From a virus, in IMG/VR virus record IMGVR_UViG_3300027675_000008, positions 1-47,755 of that record: a DNA stretch of 47,755 nucleotides; one strand, written 5' to 3'. The translations under genes and the position numbers were made by a program. This document shows positions 40,174 to 47,755 of this stretch, piece by piece (position 1 is the stretch's first letter; every line of letters starts with the position of its first letter). The notes under the pieces were generated by a model that was given only the letters and a program-made list of their open reading frames with translations, was not told the DNA's origin and searched no databases.

Positions 40174-40491
40174 ATGGAAGAGACTACGGAGCGTAAAGTA
40201 GTAGGTCGGGTAATCAAGGTTCATAAGACTGGATGGGGGTTCATTAGTTCACGAGATATCGAGTTCACTAGAATCTTCTTTCATTGGACTGCATTGAGAC
40301 AGGACACTGTTAAGTTCCCTGAATTGAAGACTGGTAACTATGTCGAATTCACGCCAGTAGAGATTCCTGGTAAGGGATTCAGAGCTGTGCATGTGCGCGT
40401 AGTTCCGAAGCCTGAGGTGAATGATGGAACAGAAGTCATTGAATATCCCGAAATCGAAGATGAAGTGTCCGAATTGTCAGAATCAGAGTGA
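40174..40491 (+). CDS. Cold-shock-domain RNA/DNA-binding protein (105 aa)
   Basis: MEETTERKVVGRVIKVHKTG, then WGFISSRDIEFTRIFFHWTAL: RNP1 (GWGFISS) and RNP2 (RIFFHW) of a cold-shock domain. Later GNYVEFTPVEIPGKGFRAVH completes the barrel. An acidic tail follows (EIEDEVSELSESE). It probably binds single-stranded RNA or DNA. It is placed directly after the structured leader; overlap with the zinc-ribbon gene is 71 bases. Confidence 0.88.
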   Translation: MEETTERKVVGRVIKVHKTGWGFISSRDIEFTRIFFHWTALRQDTVKFPELKTGNYVEFTPVEIPGKGFRAVHVRVVPKPEVNDGTEVIEYPEIEDEVSELSESE

Positions 40492-40603
40492 AGATTTGTT
40501 AGACCTGATATACACAGGTCCAACGTGTTACAGATACTATTGTGCCGTTTGTGGCAAAACTTACGAGGTAAAATATGAGCTACCACAAGGTAATAGCAAC
40601 TGA
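40421..40603 (+). CDS. Small zinc-ribbon protein overlapping the cold-shock gene (about 60 aa)
   Basis: ATG at 40421 or 40424, three or six bases after GAGG: MEQKSLNIPKSKMKCPNCQN then TCYRYYCAVCGKTYEVKYE. CPNC and CAVC with intervening strands are a zinc ribbon. A third possible start, MKCPNC (ATG 40463), lacks a ribosome site. The gene is nested over the end of the cold-shock gene and overlaps the next gene's start. Confidence 0.75.
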   Translation: MMEQKSLNIPKSKMKCPNCQNQSEDLLDLIYTGPTCYRYYCAVCGKTYEVKYELPQGNSN

Positions 40604-40766
40604 GTTAGTCAAGGAGTGGAGTGTTAAAGAACTAGATGCTTATCTCACTCAACTGAAGGCAAGACACGCGGAAGAGGGTGAGTGGATTAGGACTGTTCAG
40701 GAGATACGCAGAAAGCTAGTTAAGAAGAAGACTACTCCGGAGAATGGACCCAGAGACGGGAGATAA
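40575..40766 (+). CDS. Small helical early protein (63 aa)
   Basis: ATG 40575 inside the zinc-ribbon gene end: MSYHKVIATELVKEWSVKEL, DAYLTQLKARHAEEGEWIRT, then VQEIRRKLVKKKTTPENG. Helical and basic, with no Cys. Three bases separate it from the polymerase gene. Function unknown. Confidence 0.72.
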   Translation: MSYHKVIATELVKEWSVKELDAYLTQLKARHAEEGEWIRTVQEIRRKLVKKKTTPENGPRDGR

Positions 40767-40769
40767 CAA

Positions 40770-43382
40770 GTGAGTGAAAAGAAATATGTTCCCGGTATGG
40801 GTCCAATAGGCGCTAAGTTGGTCATACTGGGAGAGGCCCCATCATATGAGGAAACGGCTAAGGGTCAGCCGTTCATCGGTCCTTCTGGTAGAGAACTAGA
40901 CAGATTACTCAAGGATGCGGGGATGCATCGGGGTAACTGCTGGATTACGAACGTGTGTAAGTACGAAGTCCCATCTAATGCAGTAAGAAAGAAGCTACCA
41001 TTTCACATACGCGCTCGGAATGCGGGTATTGACATGGAACAGCAACTAGCTGAGCTAAGGAATGAAATTAATGACGTCAAGCCTAACACAATATTGGCTC
41101 TCGGTGGGACTGCTCTATGGGCGTTGTCAGGAAAAGATAAAATTAGTAAGCATCGAGGATCTATCATGTGGGGGATGGGAACTAAGTTTGTACCCACCTA
41201 TCATCCCGCGCATCTGTTACATAGTGCTAGTGGTGGGGAAATTAAGGGGTACTGGAATCGTCAGGTAATGATCTTCGATTTCAAGAGAGCATACGATGAA
41301 TCAGCCAGTCCAGAGTTGCAGCTGCCAAGTCGTGTACTACATATCGCCCAGAACAGTGGGGAGTTATACCAGTTTCTTGATAGATACAGAGACTCCAGGA
41401 AACTCTCTGTCGATATCGAAGCAGGAGGGCACTGTCTTCCTATATGTATTGGACTGGCTTTCAACAAGAACCACGGTATTACTGTTCCTCTGTGGAACGC
41501 GGATAATATTAGTCACATACCAACTGCCGACCTAGCTAGCATGTGGGTTATGCTGAGCAAGGTACTAATGGAGAAAGACATTGTCGGACAAAACTTTAAT
41601 TATGACCGGGATAAGATTCGGCGTCTTGGCTTCACCATACGACGGATACACTCGGATACTATGCTCAAAGCATTCGCCATTAACCCTGAGCTTCCAAAAG
41701 GACTCGCATTCCTCACGAGTATCTATACACGGGAACCATTCTACAAAGACGACGGTATGTATGAAGGGAGTTACCGAGATTTATTGCTTGGCTGCGCACG
41801 AGATGCTTGTGTTACTTACGAAGTAGATGAGGCGATGGATGCGGACCTAGATGAGTTGGGAGTGAGGAAGTTCTACGAGAACTTTATCATGACTCTCCCT
41901 GACTTCTATGCCGAGATTGAGCAGAATGGATTCTACGTTAACGAAGACAAACGAAGGGAGCTGATTACAAAGTATGTCCAATGGGATGAGAGACTCGGAT
42001 TTGAAATGCACGAAATCGCGGGAATTGATGTTAATCCCAACTCTCCTCCGGCTGTTCATTCTCTTCTGTTCGATCTGTGGCATCTGCCTCGCCGTAATGG
42101 AGTGGGTGAAGAGGAACTAACTGCACTACTGAATCTAAAGAATGGGGTTAAACATGTGCCCTATAGGAATTGGATTGAGAAGTGTCTGGAACGGAGACGT
42201 GTACGTAAGACTATCTCCACGTATCTCCTAGCTATTCCAGATTATGACGGGCGCATGAAGACTACTACTTACATGTGTCTGGAGACTGGTCGTACCTCAA
42301 CAGGCCAGCAAGACCCACCCACACGCCCGCTAGTAGATACAGTAGGTAAGGGCAAAAAAGCTGATATGAAGCCTCGTGGGGCCGCGTTCCAAACACTCAC
42401 CAAACATGGTGATATTGGACCGGAAGTCCGAAGTATGTATGGACCTGGCCCAGAGGAAATATTTGTGCAACTGGATAGTTCTCAAGCGGAAGCGAGAGTA
42501 GTATTCAACCTAGCACTAGATGATCAAGCATTGAGGGACATAGATGAACATGACTACCATGCTCTCACAGCTAGTTGGTTCTTTGGTGGCACTGAAGAAG
42601 ACTATTCTAAGAAGGTGCTGGGGTACGAGTCTCCCATACGGTTTGCAGGGAAGACTCTACGTCATGCGGGCCATCTTGGAGCTGGAAAGCGACGAGCATC
42701 TGTTGAACTTAACACGCAAGCAAGAAAATTTAAGATACCGATTACAATTGATGAAGGACAAGCCGATAGAGCACTCAGGATCTTCCATGCGCGGCAGCCT
42801 AAAATCCAACAGGTCTTCCACGCAGGAGTCATTGAAGCTCTTAAAGAGACACGTCAACTAGTAGCTCCATTACCTTGGGGGATTGATGCAGATAGAGGTG
42901 GTGTTCGAATATTCTACGAACGATGGGGTGACGACCTATTCAGAGAGGCATTCTCTTACATTCCCCAGCGAGCAGTCACTGACAATACCAAAGCAGCTGG
43001 AATACGGATCAAGAAGCAGCGACCCTACGCGCGTATTATACTTGAGGCGCATGACGCTCTCTTGTTCGCCATACGACGAGAGTACCTCGATGATTTTATC
43101 CCAGTAGCTCAAAAGGAGATGGAGCGTCCGCTTAATTTCACTAACTGTTCACTAGTGCGTAGACTATTGAAGATACCATGTGAGGTTGAAATCGGTGAGA
43201 ACTATCTGGAATTACACAAGTTTAAGGAAGCGGTTAAGGTGGTTCCTCCTGAGCCTGTTAGGACTCGACCATTAACTATAACTGAGCAATTCACTGTGAA
43301 TGATGAGATGGTGAGGCAGGATCACTATGATAAACTAGAAGAAGCTAGGTACAAAGCTTCTCAAAAGGATATTCCGTTCTAG
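40770..43382 (+). CDS. Uracil-DNA glycosylase / 3'-5' exonuclease / family A DNA polymerase fusion (870 aa)
   Basis: GTG start at 40770. Residues 1-160: family 4 uracil-DNA-glycosylase-type domain with GEAPSYEE (21-28), ITNVCKYEVPSN (59-70) and HPAHLL (145-150), but without the N-terminal CxxC of the iron-sulphur type. Exonuclease: SVDIEAGG (D215, E217), GQNFNYD (274-279), and ARDACVTYE (D345), where the usual Tyr four residues before D is Gly341. Polymerase: motif A LDSSQAEAR (D569), O-helix R624-xxx-K628-xxx-H632-xxx-L636, where E. coli Pol I has Phe762 and Tyr766, and motif C HDALLF (D762). It should copy the phage genome and guard against uracil or proofread; the glycosylase part could also be inactive. 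Confidence 0.9.
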   Translation: MSEKKYVPGMGPIGAKLVILGEAPSYEETAKGQPFIGPSGRELDRLLKDAGMHRGNCWITNVCKYEVPSNAVRKKLPFHIRARNAGIDMEQQLAELRNEINDVKPNTILALGGTALWALSGKDKISKHRGSIMWGMGTKFVPTYHPAHLLHSASGGEIKGYWNRQVMIFDFKRAYDESASPELQLPSRVLHIAQNSGELYQFLDRYRDSRKLSVDIEAGGHCLPICIGLAFNKNHGITVPLWNADNISHIPTADLASMWVMLSKVLMEKDIVGQNFNYDRDKIRRLGFTIRRIHSDTMLKAFAINPELPKGLAFLTSIYTREPFYKDDGMYEGSYRDLLLGCARDACVTYEVDEAMDADLDELGVRKFYENFIMTLPDFYAEIEQNGFYVNEDKRRELITKYVQWDERLGFEMHEIAGIDVNPNSPPAVHSLLFDLWHLPRRNGVGEEELTALLNLKNGVKHVPYRNWIEKCLERRRVRKTISTYLLAIPDYDGRMKTTTYMCLETGRTSTGQQDPPTRPLVDTVGKGKKADMKPRGAAFQTLTKHGDIGPEVRSMYGPGPEEIFVQLDSSQAEARVVFNLALDDQALRDIDEHDYHALTASWFFGGTEEDYSKKVLGYESPIRFAGKTLRHAGHLGAGKRRASVELNTQARKFKIPITIDEGQADRALRIFHARQPKIQQVFHAGVIEALKETRQLVAPLPWGIDADRGGVRIFYERWGDDLFREAFSYIPQRAVTDNTKAAGIRIKKQRPYARIILEAHDALLFAIRREYLDDFIPVAQKEMERPLNFTNCSLVRRLLKIPCEVEIGENYLELHKFKEAVKVVPPEPVRTRPLTITEQFTVNDEMVRQDHYDKLEEARYKASQKDIPF

Positions 43383-43390
43383 GAGTAGAA

Positions 43391-44671
43391 ATGACATGGC
43401 TGGACACACTGTTGCATCAACACAGCGAGTTAGAAAGCCCCACGAACTTCTGGTTATGGGGTGGCATAGCAGCCATTTCCGCTGTTGTTAAGGACAATGT
43501 CTGGCTAGATCGCCAGATATACAATCTCTATCCCAACATCTATGTGATGTTCCATGCTGAGAGTGGATTGAAGAAAGGTCCGCCTATCAGTATGGCTAAA
43601 CAGCTAGTGCGTGGAGCAGGGGGGACGCGCATAATCTCGGGTAGGTCTAGTATACAAGGGATATTGAAGGAACTAGGAACTGCGCAAACGGAGAAAGGTG
43701 GACATGTAATCAAGACATCGTGCGCGTTCATCTGTTCGTCTGAGTTAACTAGTTCCATTGTAGAGGATAAGGTAGCTACGGATATTCTGACTGACCTATA
43801 CGACAGACAGTATAACGTAGGAGAGTGGCGAAGTCTACTGAAGATGGAATCCTTTAACCTGAAGGATCCTACCATCACTATGTTAACCGCAACAAATGAG
43901 GCGCACTCTAGTGACTTCTTTGGTAAAAAGGATATACACGGCGGTTACTTCGCGCGTACGTTCGTTATATCAGAGAATAGGAGAAATAGAGCTAACTCGC
44001 TTCTTGTTCCCCTAACTAATCCTCCTAAGTATGTCGAGCACATAGACTACTTGAAGGAATTAGGTAAGTTGAAGGGATCATTTGCACCACTAGCCAAGAG
44101 AGAACAGGATAACAATGGATACAGGTTTCCACGTAAAGAGCCAGTGACAGGTGAGACTAACTACTTCACTGAGGCGGGTGTAGTCTATCAGCAGTGGTAT
44201 GAGAACTTCATTAATGAGGTGCTGACAGATGACTTGAAGGATGAGACTGGTACGTTAAACAGATTTGGTGACTCTGTGTTAAAAGTGGCCATGCTTCTGG
44301 CTTTATCACGGAGTCCAGAGCTTTACATAGACCCTGAATCCATGCAATCAGCCATAACATACTGTGAGAAGCTGGTCGGCAATGTACGTGAGATGACTCA
44401 CGGTAAGAAAGGCTTATCAGAAGCTAAGAACATCAAGAGTCTGATAATAGCCGAATTGTTTGGGCGAGACACGCATCAAATAAGCAGGGCTATGTTGTTG
44501 AAGCGTATGTGGGCACACTACAAAGAAGCCAATGAGTTGGATGAGATTATGCTGTCATTTGATCAGGCGGGTATGATCAAGACAGAGGTGATAGGCAATC
44601 AGATTATTTACAGGATGCCTGATCTGATTGTGCAGGAATACAAGAAACTATACGCGGGGAAGGGCCGCTAA
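43391..44671 (+). CDS. DUF3987-type replication ATPase/helicase-like protein (426 aa)
   Basis: N-terminal segment SPTNFWLWGGIAAISAVVKD and NIYVMFHAESGLKKGPPISM hold a Walker A-type loop (AESGLKKG). Later ICSSELTSSIVEDK, a Walker B-type site, and TMLTATNEAHSSDFFGKKDI fit DUF3987 proteins, which are helicase-primase-like in phages and mobile elements. The C-terminal helical part (ISRAMLLKRMWAHYKE) resembles a winged domain. It is placed right after the polymerase, so it may be the replicative helicase; no separate primase is visible. Confidence 0.82.
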   Translation: MTWLDTLLHQHSELESPTNFWLWGGIAAISAVVKDNVWLDRQIYNLYPNIYVMFHAESGLKKGPPISMAKQLVRGAGGTRIISGRSSIQGILKELGTAQTEKGGHVIKTSCAFICSSELTSSIVEDKVATDILTDLYDRQYNVGEWRSLLKMESFNLKDPTITMLTATNEAHSSDFFGKKDIHGGYFARTFVISENRRNRANSLLVPLTNPPKYVEHIDYLKELGKLKGSFAPLAKREQDNNGYRFPRKEPVTGETNYFTEAGVVYQQWYENFINEVLTDDLKDETGTLNRFGDSVLKVAMLLALSRSPELYIDPESMQSAITYCEKLVGNVREMTHGKKGLSEAKNIKSLIIAELFGRDTHQISRAMLLKRMWAHYKEANELDEIMLSFDQAGMIKTEVIGNQIIYRMPDLIVQEYKKLYAGKGR

Positions 44672-44778
44672 TGACTTGTCCATCATGTGACGGAACCGGG
44701 ATTGTAGAAGATCCTCAACACGGACACACACTACGATGTGAGAGATGTGGTGGTACTGGAGAGGTGAAAGAAAAGTAA
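44671..44778 (+). CDS. Tiny DnaJ-type zinc-finger protein (35 aa)
   Basis: ATG overlaps the previous stop (TAATG). MTCPSCDGTGIVEDPQHGHT then LRCERCGGTGEVKEK: two CxxCxGTG motifs as in the DnaJ Cys-rich domain. The stop overlaps the next ATG. It may be a small redox or zinc-binding protein; function unknown. Confidence 0.78.
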   Translation: MTCPSCDGTGIVEDPQHGHTLRCERCGGTGEVKEK

Positions 44779-45035
44779 TGTTGATACCAAGACCCACGCA
44801 CAATGACTACTGGGAAATTACTCCTATCGAGCCGACCTACTCAACAGGAGAGGACAATAGTAGACATTGCGCGTGGGTCAAATGGTTCTTTGAGCAGACT
44901 CCTTGGGTGTGTCCTGTGTGTGGAGCCAAGATAGTCTACTCATGCGATTACTGCGTGTGTTGCAAGTTCAAGTATCACAGACACACGCCCAGACCTACCG
45001 CCACTTCCCCTTGTAAGGCTCCGGCAACTGGTTAG
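44778..45035 (+). CDS. Zinc-ribbon protein at the end of the early block (85 aa)
   Basis: ATG 44778 overlaps the previous stop; an earlier in-frame start at 44745 lies inside the preceding gene and is rejected. MLIPRPTHNDYWEITPIEPT, then WVCPVCGAKIVYSCDYCVCC: at least five Cys in a zinc ribbon. Its last 41 bases overlap the end of the giant gene on the other strand, so the two blocks converge here with no visible terminator between them. Confidence 0.78.
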   Translation: MLIPRPTHNDYWEITPIEPTYSTGEDNSRHCAWVKWFFEQTPWVCPVCGAKIVYSCDYCVCCKFKYHRHTPRPTATSPCKAPATG

Positions 45036-47755
45036 GATCTTTCTCTCCCCAGTTCCAAGGCATCATCTTCTGTAGTCCCTCGTTGCCTTCGTACACATAA
45101 TCATACTCTTTAGGAATGAACTTAGCTCTAGACTCATTCCTCTCGTAGATCTGTGTACCATCACCGATAGCTGCCTGAATTCCGAATGGTACAAGTAGCC
45201 AAGGTTCTTCCTTGGCAATTTCTACCACATCCTGGAAGAACAGAGGTACAGCTAACTGGATAATACGATCTCCTACATGGAATGGATTGTTCTTATCCGC
45301 GGTGGCAAGGTCTATCGCAAACTTCAACATTGGTTCCGTCTTGTTAGTCATGAATCTAAAGAAGTTAAATCCATGAGTGTCACCTCGATACTCCTCACCA
45401 AATCTCTTGAATTCATCGGAGCTGGCGGTAGTATGTCCACCGTACCAGTGTCTACCATACAGTACAAGGAACTGAAGTAGACCCTGACCGGGATCAAGGC
45501 GCACGTTACCCATTCTATTCTTACCAAAGTCTGAACTAGTTACATTGAGGCTAATCTCATTGTCAATACCGAGAGCATCGGCACCCAGTTTATTTACGAG
45601 CATTGACGTAAACCATGCAGCTGCCTGACCTAGAGCAGATCGCATATACTGTTTACGCACAAAGGGACTAGCCATAACATACGTACCTGGATTAAGCATA
45701 CGCACGTGACTAGCTGATAGTCCTGATGCGAACATAGTTCTATTCAATGCGTTCGCGTAGTTCTCTAGATTAGACTCATAATCCTTATGCCAAACCAAGT
45801 GAGTCTTCAATGGACCTGAACCAGTAGCAGTATTGATCCAGTCTCCAATCTCACGTGCGAACACGGGATTAGCAAATGGATTCAATTCAAATGCTTCCTG
45901 AGCAGTCATCTGCTGTGTTCTGAGTCCAGCTCTAACACCAGTAGTACCACCTCCTTGCTGTGTAATCCGCTGAATAGCATCACCTGACATAGCTACTAGG
46001 TTACGAGCCATGTTCTCAGCTACGTTAGTCTTAACAGTATTCAAGAAGGTAGTGTGCATTCTACTGGATACGCGGTATATCTTTCCGGCAACACCTGGCA
46101 ATTCTTCCAACCATCGGCTAGCTACAGCCTGTGCGCGAGGTCCAATCTGATTACCACTAGCTAGTGTAAAGAGTTCAATCCCCATATCATCAGCTAGTGA
46201 TGGTAGAGGAGCCCCTTGAGGATGCGCGCGTGTAGGCGCACCTACTGGATGCTGATAGATTAGACTAGCTCTATTTCGTGCATCAATTGCGTCAAATCCT
46301 GCCTGACGCGCAGACATAGGAATTTCCATTACAGCCTTCCAATATTCAGGTCGGGTAATCATACCCGCTCCCTGTCTCTTTAGGAAGGATACATCACCAG
46401 CAGTCATAGCATGACGAGGAACCTGCATAGCCTCGTCTAATGTACTATATGGTGCAGGCGGTGCTGGTGGTGTCGCTGGTGGATTCGTACGACTGGCAGG
46501 ATTAACTCCACCCTGTCCCCATCCAGCACCACGAGCGGCATTTCTAACTCCCCGCCATGCTCTACCAAAGGGCATACCTCCGAAGATAGCACCAGTACTA
46601 GTACCACCTTCTCCCTTCTCATTCCAACCTTCCTCAAATCTCTTCAGTGTTTCCCTCATATCCTTAACCATAGTGTTAACCCAGTTATAGATACTAGATG
46701 CTTTAGACCTCTCAGTAAACTCTCTAGAGGCGTAAGGCATACCATTCTGACCGGGCTTAGTTACATCTATACTTATCTCATAGTTCTTCAAATAGGTGCG
46801 CATATCTACCAGTTGACGAGCCTGCGCAATAGTAATAGGTGCCTGGATTTCCGCCGTACCATTTCGAGTGCGTATCATTCCAGCCTGAAGTGCCTCATCA
46901 ACAGTAGTACCTAGTGCTTGTGCAATATTCTCATGATTATCCATTTCTTTAGGAAGTTTTCCTAACATATCTCCTTCAGGTGTAATGAAGCGAGCTTCTC
47001 TAGGTATCTTAGTAAGTGGTAGTCCTTCTATAAATTTAGCTACAACAGGGTGATCAAATGGAAGCTTATCATACCAAGATGGAGCCTTGAATATTTCAAC
47101 TTCAGGATCTGCAACATCCTTCCGTCGAATATCCTCAGGTTTAAACCCTGGTAGTATCTGCTGTTCACCTCGCATCATCCCTTCATTGGGGAAGTGTGAG
47201 TTCACCCACGTAGCGAGGGCTTCTGGTGTCATCCTCTCATCATGTGGCTTACCAACAGTTTCTCCATCAGGCAGAACAACATCTATAAATGCAGCTGCAT
47301 CTCCCCTCTGGACGCGCAAATTGAGAACTTCACGCGCCTGTCTAATTGTGATAGGTCCTCTAGTTTCAGTAGTACTACCACTCACACGAATTACACCAGT
47401 CTTAAGGACCTCATCATGCTTCAACCCAATGTCTCTAAGGGCTTGCGCATGAATCAGTCGATCAGGCTTAGCTAGTCTAGTTCCATTTGGTGTGATAAAT
47501 GCAGTCTGTTTAGCTGTATCAGCTACAGTAAATCCATCCCGCATAATCCGTTCTATTTCTTTTGCACGCTCTTTCTTTCCAGCAAGAGTGCGTGGAGCCT
47601 TAGACATATCTTCTTTGTACAACTCAGCTAGATACTCTTCACCTGTGGGTTTACGTCCCAGCTTCTCCTCTAGCTGGTTCCACAGGTCCATAGAACTACC
47701 TTCATCCCGTGTCATAGCACCGGGACCCATCTTCTTATTACCTAGTCCAATGTCA
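44995..47755 (-). CDS. Giant virion-associated protein, C-terminal part
   Basis: The frame is open to the right edge and joins the frame at 1-4778 through the terminal repeat, so this is residues about 1565-2481 of one protein. Two copies of a ~62-residue unit are visible: FITPNGTRLAKPDRLIHAQA...ITIRQAREVLNLR (about 1648-1709) and FITPEGDMLGKLPKE...ITIAQARQLVDMR (about 1817-1880). A Pro-rich linker follows (NPPATPPAPPAPYSTLDEA). The C-terminal ~300 residues are helical with hydrophobic patches (GQAAAWFTSMLVNKLGADAL, VPLFFQDVVEIAKEEPWLLV), resembling the C-terminal domains of large polyvalent phage proteins. It could form part of the DNA-ejection channel. Catalytic motifs were not recognised. 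Confidence 0.85.
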   Translation of the reverse strand, partial: DIGLGNKKMGPGAMTRDEGSSMDLWNQLEEKLGRKPTGEEYLAELYKEDMSKAPRTLAGKKERAKEIERIMRDGFTVADTAKQTAFITPNGTRLAKPDRLIHAQALRDIGLKHDEVLKTGVIRVSGSTTETRGPITIRQAREVLNLRVQRGDAAAFIDVVLPDGETVGKPHDERMTPEALATWVNSHFPNEGMMRGEQQILPGFKPEDIRRKDVADPEVEIFKAPSWYDKLPFDHPVVAKFIEGLPLTKIPREARFITPEGDMLGKLPKEMDNHENIAQALGTTVDEALQAGMIRTRNGTAEIQAPITIAQARQLVDMRTYLKNYEISIDVTKPGQNGMPYASREFTERSKASSIYNWVNTMVKDMRETLKRFEEGWNEKGEGGTSTGAIFGGMPFGRAWRGVRNAARGAGWGQGGVNPASRTNPPATPPAPPAPYSTLDEAMQVPRHAMTAGDVSFLKRQGAGMITRPEYWKAVMEIPMSARQAGFDAIDARNRASLIYQHPVGAPTRAHPQGAPLPSLADDMGIELFTLASGNQIGPRAQAVASRWLEELPGVAGKIYRVSSRMHTTFLNTVKTNVAENMARNLVAMSGDAIQRITQQGGGTTGVRAGLRTQQMTAQEAFELNPFANPVFAREIGDWINTATGSGPLKTHLVWHKDYESNLENYANALNRTMFASGLSASHVRMLNPGTYVMASPFVRKQYMRSALGQAAAWFTSMLVNKLGADALGIDNEISLNVTSSDFGKNRMGNVRLDPGQGLLQFLVLYGRHWYGGHTTASSDEFKRFGEEYRGDTHGFNFFRFMTNKTEPMLKFAIDLATADKNNPFHVGDRIIQLAVPLFFQDVVEIAKEEPWLLVPFGIQAAIGDGTQIYERNESRAKFIPKEYDYVYEGNEGLQKMMPWNWGEKDPNQLPEPYKGKWR
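47663..47755. repeat. Terminal repeat, right copy
   Basis: Matches 1-93 except at three bases, corresponding to GAC/GAT, CTA/CTG and GGT/GGC in the giant gene; all three are third-position, silent changes. See the left copy. Confidence 0.9.

Overview
The window reads as an essentially complete genome of a podovirus-like tailed bacteriophage (about 47.66 kb). The first 93 bases recur at the last 93 bases (90/93 identical) in the same reading frame of one giant gene, so the sequence is a circular or terminally redundant molecule opened inside that gene. The host cannot be named from sequence. Genes are tightly packed with many TAATG/ATGA start-stop overlaps and GGAG/AGGAG ribosome sites, as in phages of bacteria. 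No integrase, RNA polymerase, tRNA, primase or recognisable endolysin was found.

Layout: two divergent gene blocks start from a regulatory region at about 29.53-30.05 kb and converge at about 45.0 kb. The minus-strand (late) block runs from 29.5 kb down to 1 and across the junction to 44995. In transcription order it holds a small-terminase-like protein, two IPT/TIG-domain proteins and a small beta protein, a beta-trefoil plus glycosidase-like protein, a low-complexity protein, large terminase, a lysis-type cluster (lipoprotein-like protein, coiled coil, two-helix membrane protein), a Gly/Ala-rich membrane-active virion protein, portal, scaffold-like protein, major capsid protein, two paralogous decoration-like proteins, head-tail connector, a large tail protein, a collagen-like fibre, a GNAT-like protein, two internal virion proteins and a giant 2,481-residue virion protein.

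The plus-strand (early/replication) block runs from 30.05 to 45.0 kb. It begins with two GC-richer small genes, then a non-coding segment with iteron-like repeats and a long AT tract (candidate origin), then many small Cys-rich proteins. The DNA-metabolism genes are a SprT-metalloprotease/SNF2-helicase fusion, a Cas4/RecB-type nuclease, a Sak4-like ATPase with an SSB-like partner, a cold-shock-domain protein, a uracil-DNA-glycosylase/3'-5' exonuclease/PolA fusion and a DUF3987-type helicase-like protein. Together these could cover replication, recombination and repair of the phage chromosome.

The most interesting non-coding signals are a perfect 16-bp parS-like palindrome just before the first early gene; a leader between 39994 and 40136 in which an antiterminator helix and a terminator helix compete for the same strand ahead of the cold-shock/polymerase genes; a perfect 18-bp inverted repeat directly after the capsid gene; and a set of repeated operator- or promoter-like motifs shared between the divergent region and the early leaders. 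Functions given below are from motif reading only; no database search was run.
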